From Flavobacteriaceae bacterium (GTDB lineage Bacteria; Bacteroidota; Bacteroidia; Flavobacteriales; Flavobacteriaceae), in the NCBI GenBank assembly GCA_016780435.1, contig JADHLU010000063.1:1-5967 (forward strand): a stretch of DNA of 5,967 bases. The letters are read 5' to 3'. Shown one piece after another: positions 1 to 5,967 of the stretch. How positions within the stretch are numbered: the first letter of the stretch is position 1; each line of letters opens with the position of its first letter. The translations under genes and the position numbers were made by a program. Below the pieces are notes generated by a model. That model was not told the origin of the DNA and made no database searches. It saw nothing but the letters and a program-made list of their open reading frames with translations.

Positions 1-2471
1 AACTGCTGTGCAGGCAGGCCTTCAGATTCAGAGCGGCCGATTAGTTTAAAGTCATAGAGGTAGTCGTTCGGGCGCCCAATAGAAAAGCTAAAAAAGTCAT
101 TAGGCGTTGAATTTCTTAGAAATAGTCCCCCAAACACGCGCAGGCTTATTTGTGTGTTGTTATCGAAAAGTCTTCTGTATTCGGCAGATGATGCTACTTT
201 GATAAACGAATCGGCGAATTGCAGGTCTGCTAGCAGGCTCTTAAAATTGAATAGGCTTTGTTTTATTTTCTGATACCTAAAATTTAAGACGATGTAGTCG
301 GGGTTTTCTAAAACCTCTTGTGTCTCTGCATCGCGGTCAAGTGTTCGTGAGACCGCCCTTAATCTAGCAAAGAACGATTGATTGGTGCGTGAGGTTATTC
401 CTTCTACGTTTTGGTTTAACCTAATGTATGGGGTGAAGGTGCTGTATCGTGAATTGACATTAAAATGCTGTGATAAACCAAATATACCGGCGGTTAAACG
501 GCTTCGTTTTTCGTCGTTTAACCAGTGGTTAGAAACGATGTTGAATGCGCCAATTAGCGACTTTTCTTTACTTGAATAAAAGGGGGCAAATTGGTACTCT
601 ATAGGTTTTGTTACGAGCGATTCATTCGAGATTTGGGCGCCGACTGAAATCCCGTCATAAATATTGAATAGGGCTTGTGGGGTGAGGTATAGTTGGCTAT
701 ACCTTAAATCGTCTAGATCGGTGAACGGAAGGATTTTTAGTGGGCTTTTAAAGAGCTTACTTCTCGGATTATTAATATTATTAGCACTGTTAAATTCTGG
801 AGTTTCTAAATACGGATTAACGATGTAGCGCGCCTTTTTGGTGGCGTCAAAACGAAGCCAGGTTTCATGAGTTGAGTTGCTGATCCACTGATGAGCCACC
901 TCTTTATTCCCTACAAATTGGGAGACTTTCACCGGAAGCGGATAGATTCCGGTATAGCTTACCCGCACCGAATCAGTCTCGGTTGAGCGCTTAACCTCAG
1001 GAATTCTAAAATCGGTGCGCTCGCGCGTTTGGAGTAAACGATCTGAGACTACAGGAGCAGTAGTTTGGGGTGACAAAAACCACTTTAAATCGAATCCCGA
1101 CACCCCTGAGCTTAAATACGAGGCTTTTTGGTAATCGAGAAGGGCTCGTGCATTTTCGGTGGAGGTATTGCGATCAAAGCTCATTCTGAATAACTGAGCG
1201 GCCCTAACTGGATTAGCTATACTGTAATTGTAGTTTAAAAGTTCTGCGGTTGGGGTTAAGAGCGGCTGATCTAAATTCTGATTGTCAATAAACCGATTCA
1301 ACCATTTAAAGTGCTCGTTTACGGTTATTTGCCCGAATCTATACCGATTCAACGGCCATAGGCGTGAAAACTTACCGATGAGCTTTAAGTTGTTGTATCT
1401 GAGTTCAATATAGTTTTCTAGTTGGTACTGTACGTATCCGTCCAGATAAAAGTGTTCACGTTTCATATTACTGTCAAACCCCAATAACAACTGCTTGCGC
1501 ATCAGTGTTTTTAACAGCTTGAGTTCTTGGACAAATTCATCTGGGTAGGTCGAGAGAATACTGGGAAAATCGGTAATTAATTTAATGGGGCTTTCAGCGT
1601 ATTCACTAGATGTGAGAATCAAATTACTAGTGTCGAGCATAGGTAAAGCCTGCTTGGCAAATGCGATAACTCGCTCTAAGGTTTCTATCGGATTATTGAG
1701 GTTTTTAGCCAGTTTTGAATCGATGTGAACCGACCACTTAGCCGTTTTGTAATGCAGCAAACTTTGGTCGTTGTGGTCTATTACGAAAAGCGGGGGATTA
1801 GCTGTAATTCCAGAAAAATTAAAAAATGAACTCGAGGGTAGATCACTGTGAATAAAATGATTGTCTCCGCGATCAAAAGTCAGGTCATAGAGAACGAGTC
1901 CGGTATGTTGATCTCCTCTGTTAAAGTGATGGTATGCTTCTGACACGGTGCTTTCTAGCGGCATAGGGAGTATAAGACTGTTTTTTAGCCAGAGTGTTTC
2001 ATTCTCGTCTATGCCATAACCTGTGAACTTTATATCCGGAAGCTTGAGTTTGTAGTTCACCTCAAGCTCAATAAAATCACCGTTAATAGATGGGGGGAGA
2101 CTAACCTCTAACACATCATAGTCTATACGCTTATAGCTCAGCTGCTCAGATTGATGCGTAATCACTAGGTCAAAAGTTAAGCCTCTTTCGTTGTCATTCG
2201 CCAAGTGAAAACTGCGGTCAAATCGCTGCTGAAAGGAGAGGCCTAAAGGGCTGTTTTTGGAAGAAAAGGAGTGGTTCCAATCGTATAGATGTACGGTGTT
2301 TGATCGGCTAAACGCTTCTTTTTGAAAGCTGAGTGTGCTGTTGACTTCGAGGCTATTGGCTAAGTGATTCCAATACACCTGTGCTTTAAGCTCTGAGGGC
2401 GTAGTAGTTTGAGCACCTAGCCACCAAGGGTTTAGGAATAATAAGAAAGCGTGTAAAAACCGTAAACGCAT
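1..2471 (-). CDS. Secreted M1/gluzincin-like protein lacking HExxH, with probable C-terminal outer-membrane barrel (3' end truncated)
   Basis: The frame is open without a stop from ATG at 2471 to the window edge (823 codons). Residues 1-20 form a signal peptide: basic MRLR, a hydrophobic FLHAFLLFL core, then LGA|Q. Residues 21 to about 240 look like a beta-rich M1 N-terminal domain. Residues 245-460 resemble the helical catalytic region of gluzincins, with tracts such as YPDEFVQELKLLKTL, YLDGYVQY (342-349), KLIGKFSRLW (363-372) and QPLLTPT (402-408). Where HExxH would fall the sequence reads TLMRK (322-326), and the third-ligand Glu is Gly 345. Residues 480-560 are beta-rich. From about 580, starting near FNIYDGISVG, short aromatic-edged strands suggest an outer-membrane barrel. 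The tract GRPNDYLYDF (from 799) matches my memory of flavobacterial proteins annotated as aminopeptidase or gluzincin-family metallopeptidase, about 1,100 residues long. The function is unknown. The start fits the signal peptide and overlaps the preceding stop (TAATG). Confidence 0.83.
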   Translation of the reverse strand, partial: MRLRFLHAFLLFLNPWWLGAQTTTPSELKAQVYWNHLANSLEVNSTLSFQKEAFSRSNTVHLYDWNHSFSSKNSPLGLSFQQRFDRSFHLANDNERGLTFDLVITHQSEQLSYKRIDYDVLEVSLPPSINGDFIELEVNYKLKLPDIKFTGYGIDENETLWLKNSLILPMPLESTVSEAYHHFNRGDQHTGLVLYDLTFDRGDNHFIHSDLPSSSFFNFSGITANPPLFVIDHNDQSLLHYKTAKWSVHIDSKLAKNLNNPIETLERVIAFAKQALPMLDTSNLILTSSEYAESPIKLITDFPSILSTYPDEFVQELKLLKTLMRKQLLLGFDSNMKREHFYLDGYVQYQLENYIELRYNNLKLIGKFSRLWPLNRYRFGQITVNEHFKWLNRFIDNQNLDQPLLTPTAELLNYNYSIANPVRAAQLFRMSFDRNTSTENARALLDYQKASYLSSGVSGFDLKWFLSPQTTAPVVSDRLLQTRERTDFRIPEVKRSTETDSVRVSYTGIYPLPVKVSQFVGNKEVAHQWISNSTHETWLRFDATKKARYIVNPYLETPEFNSANNINNPRSKLFKSPLKILPFTDLDDLRYSQLYLTPQALFNIYDGISVGAQISNESLVTKPIEYQFAPFYSSKEKSLIGAFNIVSNHWLNDEKRSRLTAGIFGLSQHFNVNSRYSTFTPYIRLNQNVEGITSRTNQSFFARLRAVSRTLDRDAETQEVLENPDYIVLNFRYQKIKQSLFNFKSLLADLQFADSFIKVASSAEYRRLFDNNTQISLRVFGGLFLRNSTPNDFFSFSIGRPNDYLYDFKLIGRSESEGLPAQQ

Positions 2472-2473
2472 TA
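2469..2473 (-). other. TAATG stop/start junction, LOG gene to gluzincin-like gene
   Basis: On the minus strand the bases read TAATG. The TAA stop of the LOG-family gene and the ATG of the secreted gluzincin-like gene share one A. This leaves no room for a separate promoter between the two genes, apart from any internal promoter within the LOG coding region, and supports co-transcription and coupled translation. Confidence 0.88.
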
Positions 2474-3154
2474 GAAATTGGGCCTTAGCTCTCGACCCTT
2501 GTAAAATGCTAACACCACCGAGACTACCTCGTCTGCAGTGTCTACTATCTTGAATAGGTCAAGATCTTCAGCTGAAATTGTTTTTTCGGCAAGAAGAGTG
2601 TCTTTTACCCAATCGATCAGGCCTCCCCAAAATGTTGATCCTACTAAAATGATAGGGAATCGCTTGATTTTATGCGTTTGAATAAGGGTAAGGGCCTCGA
2701 ATAATTCATCTAGTGTTCCAAACCCTCCAGGAAGGGCTATGAATCCCTGAGCGTATTTAACAAACATAACTTTTCGAACAAAAAAGTAGTCGAAATACAG
2801 ACTCTTATCTATATCAATGTATTCATTTGGATGCTGCTCAAACGGAAGTTTGATGTTCAACCCCACCGAAATACCCTTGGCTTCTTGGGCCCCCTGGTTC
2901 GCTGCTTTCATGATTCCAGGGCCTCCACCAGTGATGATACCAAAACCTTGAAGCGCCAATTTACGCGCGATCTCCACTGTTAATTCAAAAGAGGGATGAT
3001 CTTCAGTTGTTCGTGCAGAACCGAATATAGAAACACAAGGGCCAATCTTGGCCATTCGGTCATAGCCCTCCACAAATTCTCCCATGATCTTAAAAAGGGC
3101 CCAAGAATCATTGGATTTAATGTCGTTCCACGTTTTTGCTGAATGCGAAATCAT
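2471..3154 (-). CDS. LOG / TIGR00730-family Rossmann-fold protein (probable nucleoside 5'-monophosphate phosphoribohydrolase)
   Basis: This 227-residue cytoplasmic protein has no signal peptide or membrane segment. It carries the family hallmarks: SIFGSAR (42-48) at the first Rossmann strand, GGGPGIMKAAN (76-86) in the nucleotide-binding loop, FFVRKVMF (124-131) with the probable active-site Arg 127, and PGGFGTLDE (142-150) with the catalytic-type Glu 150. Family members (PF03641) cleave the N-glycosidic bond of AMP or cytokinin ribotides to give the base and ribose 5-phosphate. Many are still misnamed lysine decarboxylases. The exact substrate here cannot be read from sequence. The start is the only nearby ATG and lies inside the uvrA stop (ATGA). 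No purine-rich ribosome-binding site precedes it, so translation is probably coupled to uvrA. Its TAA stop shares a base with the next ATG. A role in recycling nucleotides released during repair is conceivable but is only inferred from position. Confidence 0.93.
   Translation of the reverse strand: MISHSAKTWNDIKSNDSWALFKIMGEFVEGYDRMAKIGPCVSIFGSARTTEDHPSFELTVEIARKLALQGFGIITGGGPGIMKAANQGAQEAKGISVGLNIKLPFEQHPNEYIDIDKSLYFDYFFVRKVMFVKYAQGFIALPGGFGTLDELFEALTLIQTHKIKRFPIILVGSTFWGGLIDWVKDTLLAEKTISAEDLDLFKIVDTADEVVSVVLAFYKGRELRPNF
3151..3154 (-). other. ATGA stop/start overlap, uvrA to LOG gene
   Basis: On the minus strand the bases read ATGA. The ATG (3154-3152) starts the LOG-family gene and the TGA (3153-3151) ends uvrA. 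The bases just before it (AAACCATC) contain no Shine-Dalgarno match, which is usual in Bacteroidota, so re-initiation by ribosomes finishing uvrA is the likely route. The coupling is inferred; the overlap is seen directly. Confidence 0.9.
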
Positions 3155-5967
3155 GATGGTTTAAGCGATTTAAACGAATCTAATTCATTTTTTAAGAATG
3201 CCGCAGTCAAACTCTCAGAAGATGTTAAAATTTGTTCAGGTGTACCTTGTGCAACAATGGTTCCGCCCGATTGACCTCCTTCTGGACCTATGTCGATAAT
3301 GTAATCTGCCTGACGAATGACGTCCAAATTGTGTTCGATTACGATAACGGTATTGCCCTTATCGACCAACTTGTTCAATACATCAAGCAGTATGCGCACG
3401 TCTTCAAAATGCAATCCGGTCGTCGGTTCGTCCAAAATATACAAGGTATTACCGGTATCTCTTTTGGCGAGTTCGGTTGCCAATTTAACGCGCTGAGCTT
3501 CTCCTCCTGACAAGGTAGTTGAAGACTGTCCAAGTGTTATGTATCCAAGCCCCACCATATTCAGCGTTTTTAAAATGCGGTGAATCTTAGGTATAGCCTC
3601 AAAAAATCCAGAGGCCTCTTCTATGGTCATCTCTAATACGTCAGAGATGTTCTTTCCTTTATATCTAATTTCCAATGTTTCGCGGTTAAAACGCTTGCCA
3701 CGACAGGTCTCGCAATCAACCAGTACATCGGGTAGAAAATTCATTTCGATTACTTTTTGACCGCCACCTCCGCATGTTTCGCATCGGCCTCCTGAAACAT
3801 TGAAACTAAAACGCCCAGGTTTATATCCTCTAATGACGGCTTCAGTGGTTTTAGCAAACAGCGTCCGAATTTCTGAAAACACTCCGGTGTAGGTGGCCGG
3901 ATTGGAGCGCGGCGTTCTTCCGATCGCAGACTGATTGACATCTATAACCTTATCGCAATGCTCAAGGCCTTTGACGCTCTGGTACGGCAAGGGATTCTGA
4001 ACGCCGTTAAAATAATAGTTATTAAGAATAGGGTAGAGGGTCTCATTGATGAGCGAAGACTTTCCGCTCCCCGAAACTCCTGTGATTAGGGTAAGCGTAC
4101 CGAGCGGTATTTTGAGGTCAACTTGTTTGAGGTTATTTCCAGTGCATCCGGCTAGTTCGATGTATTTTTTCGACCCTTTTCTTCTCTTTAGCGGAGTGGG
4201 AATGCCCTTGTTTTGCTGCAGATAGGCCGCGGTGAGCGTGTTTTGGTTTTTCATGTACTCAGGGGTGCCCTCGAAAACGATTTGACCTCCATGCCTTCCC
4301 GCCCCAGGACCAATATCGATGACATGGTCGGCCGACTGAATCATGTCGCGGTCGTGTTCGACCACCAATACAGAATTGCCAAGATCTCTCAGTTCTTCTA
4401 AGGCTTGAATAAGACGCATGTTGTCTCGCTGGTGAAGGCCTATGCTCGGTTCGTCTAAGATGTAAAGCACTCCGACCAATTGAGAGCCTATTTGAGTGGC
4501 TAATCGAATGCGCTGTGCTTCTCCGCCTGACAAGGATTTTGCACTTCGGTTTAAGGTTAAATAGTTGAGCCCCACATTTTCTAGAAACGACAGACGCGCT
4601 CTTATTTCTTTGAGTACCTCTGCGGCAATTAGCGCCTTAGTCGTATCTAAACGCTTTTCAATCTCTTTGAAAAAATGAAGCAACTCGTCAATCGAATAAT
4701 TCACTAAGGTCGAGAGGGTCTGTCCGTCAATTTTAAAAAATTCAGCTTCTGGTTTTAATCGTGTCCCGTTGCAGTTTGCGCAGAGTGAATCGGTTAAAAA
4801 ATCAGCCGCCCATCTCTTAATATTGGACGAACCTGAGTCGTTGTATTGATGAAGAATAAATTTCTCAATACCCTCATAATCAATAGCGTACTCTCTAGAA
4901 ACGCCTAGTGATTTTGAAGGGATGACCACGCGCTCTTTTATGCCTTTAATAAGGACCAGTCGCGCTTCTTCAGATAGAGATTTCAACGGACTGTCTAGCG
5001 TAAACCCATACAGCTGCCCTATGTGCTCGATTTGGGTAAAGGCCCAGGATTTTTTAAATGTACCTAGTGGAGCTATCGCCCCCTTTCTTATAGACAGTGA
5101 TTCGTCGACAAATACTTTTTTTAAGTCTAATTCTTTGACTTGCCCTAAGCCCTTGCATGATGGGCACATTCCCTTGGGCGAATTAAATGAGAAGCTGTTG
5201 GGTTCGGGCAGGTCGAGAGAAACACCAGACTCAGGGCACATTAAGGCCGAGCTAAAGTAGTGGATTGCTTCATTTTCAGTGGCCACCATAAGCACTGAAT
5301 TTCCTCTTTTTAATGCCAACTCCACACTTTGTCGCAACCGTTTAATATCGCTCTCCGCATCAATATTGAGGCGATCGATTACTACCTCAATATCGTGAAT
5401 TTTATAGCGATCAAGTTTTAAACCCGGCTCGATAGACCGTATCTCGCCGTCTACACGCACTCTCAAAAAACCCTGTTTCTGAATGGTTTCAAACAACTCG
5501 CGATAATGACCTTTCCTAGACCTGATTAATGGTGCTAATAGCGTGATTTGCTGACCGTTGAACTGATGGTTAATCAAGGAGACAATTTCGTCACTGCTGT
5601 AGCTCACCATTCGCTTTCCGGTTGCCGGTGAATAGGCTTCTGAGGCACGAGCGTAAAGCAGTCTTAAAAAATCGTATATCTCAGTGATTGTGCCTACCGT
5701 CGAACGGGGAGACCTAGAGGTAGTTTTTTGCTCAATAGCGATGACCGGAGAGAGTCCTTCAATAGAATCCACGTCTGGTCGCTCAAGGTTGCCTAAAAAC
5801 TGCCGGGCATAAGCCGAGAATGTCTCTATATAGCGACGCTGACCTTCTGCATATATAGTGTCAAAAGCGAGCGATGATTTACCACTGCCAGATAAGCCAG
5901 TGATTACCACTAATTTTTCGCGAGGAATAGCCAGAGAAACACCCTTTAGGTTATGGGTTCTAGCGTT
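3151..5967 (-). CDS. uvrA: UvrA, excinuclease ABC subunit A (5' end truncated by window)
   Basis: UvrA is the DNA-damage-recognising ATPase of nucleotide excision repair; it dimerises, loads UvrB and acts in the cytoplasm. The visible part is 938 codons plus a TGA stop. Numbering from the window edge, the protein shows Walker [10 protein letters not shown] (24-32), a CPSC pair (268-271), CANC (396-399), ABC signature LSGGEAQ (479-485), Walker B LYILDEPS (501-508), second Walker [10 protein letters not shown] (630-638), a CETC/CETC zinc finger (729-732 and 752-755), second signature (819-825) and second Walker B LYILDEPT (842-849). His 538 and His 879 are the switch-loop histidines. The GTG at 5910 is not the start: the frame continues to 5967 and encodes NARTHNLKG, the normal UvrA N-terminus, so only about 7-10 residues are missing. 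Family length is about 940, so the gene looks intact. One oddity is that the first expected CxxC reads CPES (244-247). It overlaps the next gene by 4 nt. Confidence 0.98.
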   Translation of the reverse strand, partial: NARTHNLKGVSLAIPREKLVVITGLSGSGKSSLAFDTIYAEGQRRYIETFSAYARQFLGNLERPDVDSIEGLSPVIAIEQKTTSRSPRSTVGTITEIYDFLRLLYARASEAYSPATGKRMVSYSSDEIVSLINHQFNGQQITLLAPLIRSRKGHYRELFETIQKQGFLRVRVDGEIRSIEPGLKLDRYKIHDIEVVIDRLNIDAESDIKRLRQSVELALKRGNSVLMVATENEAIHYFSSALMCPESGVSLDLPEPNSFSFNSPKGMCPSCKGLGQVKELDLKKVFVDESLSIRKGAIAPLGTFKKSWAFTQIEHIGQLYGFTLDSPLKSLSEEARLVLIKGIKERVVIPSKSLGVSREYAIDYEGIEKFILHQYNDSGSSNIKRWAADFLTDSLCANCNGTRLKPEAEFFKIDGQTLSTLVNYSIDELLHFFKEIEKRLDTTKALIAAEVLKEIRARLSFLENVGLNYLTLNRSAKSLSGGEAQRIRLATQIGSQLVGVLYILDEPSIGLHQRDNMRLIQALEELRDLGNSVLVVEHDRDMIQSADHVIDIGPGAGRHGGQIVFEGTPEYMKNQNTLTAAYLQQNKGIPTPLKRRKGSKKYIELAGCTGNNLKQVDLKIPLGTLTLITGVSGSGKSSLINETLYPILNNYYFNGVQNPLPYQSVKGLEHCDKVIDVNQSAIGRTPRSNPATYTGVFSEIRTLFAKTTEAVIRGYKPGRFSFNVSGGRCETCGGGGQKVIEMNFLPDVLVDCETCRGKRFNRETLEIRYKGKNISDVLEMTIEEASGFFEAIPKIHRILKTLNMVGLGYITLGQSSTTLSGGEAQRVKLATELAKRDTGNTLYILDEPTTGLHFEDVRILLDVLNKLVDKGNTVIVIEHNLDVIRQADYIIDIGPEGGQSGGTIVAQGTPEQILTSSESLTAAFLKNELDSFKSLKPS

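Noticed and set aside
382..579. Plus-strand open frame of 65 codons
   Set aside because: It lies antisense inside the barrel region of the gluzincin-like gene, has no recognisable domain and has no upstream regulatory space.
889..905. HETWL in the gluzincin-like protein as a possible displaced HExxH motif
   Set aside because: It has H-E but no second His three residues on, and it lies in the beta-rich domain after the helical region, in the wrong place for a gluzincin active site.
1..2471. Non-coding or degraded region, since no complete gene closes here
   Set aside because: One minus-strand frame is open without a stop from 2471 to the window edge. It has a signal peptide and conserved family tracts, so it is a truncated view of an intact gene rather than a pseudogene.
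3232..3510. Plus-strand open frame of 92 codons
   Set aside because: It is antisense to the conserved C-terminal ABC motifs of uvrA. The open frame is a by-product of uvrA codon use.
3750..3941. Minus-strand open frame of 63 codons
   Set aside because: It is an alternative frame inside uvrA, opposite conserved zinc-finger coding sequence, and has no independent signal.
4213..4401. Plus-strand open frame of 62 codons
   Set aside because: It is antisense within uvrA, over the region between the two ATPase halves, and shows no protein-like features.
4922..5260. Plus-strand open frame of 112 codons
   Set aside because: Although it is the longest antisense frame, it lies wholly within conserved uvrA sequence. 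Its translation has no recognisable domain or signal.
5908..5910. GTG as the start codon of uvrA, giving a 919-residue protein
   Set aside because: The frame stays open upstream to 5967 and encodes NARTHNLKG...IPREKL, the conserved UvrA N-terminus just before Walker A. The GTG is an internal Val codon.

Overview
The window appears to come from a Bacteroidota genome, most likely class Flavobacteriia. GC content is moderate (roughly 45% on the rows I counted by eye). There is no Shine-Dalgarno-like sequence in front of the second gene. The third gene encodes a large secreted protein of a type I recognise only from flavobacteria. The signal peptide of that protein ends in Ala-Gln, which is common in this phylum.

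Layout: all coding is on the minus strand and the window is coding from edge to edge, with no intergenic space. Reading from high to low coordinates, the order is uvrA (3151-5967, 5' end cut by the window), a LOG/TIGR00730-family nucleotide hydrolase-like protein (2471-3154), and a very large signal-peptide-bearing M1/gluzincin-like protein with a probable C-terminal outer-membrane barrel (1-2471, 3' end cut by the window). uvrA and the LOG gene overlap by 4 nt (ATGA). The LOG gene and the gluzincin-like gene share one base (TAATG). The three therefore look like one transcript with coupled translation. Its promoter lies upstream of 5967 and its terminator below position 1, so neither is visible.

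Function: UvrA is the damage-sensing ATPase of nucleotide excision repair. The LOG protein probably cleaves nucleoside 5'-monophosphates. The third protein acts in the envelope and has no obvious role in repair. The most notable point is that this protein has the layout of an M1-type metallopeptidase but no HExxH zinc motif anywhere in its 823 visible residues. It is probably not a conventional peptidase. I see no mobile element, CRISPR array, RNA gene or clear repeat.
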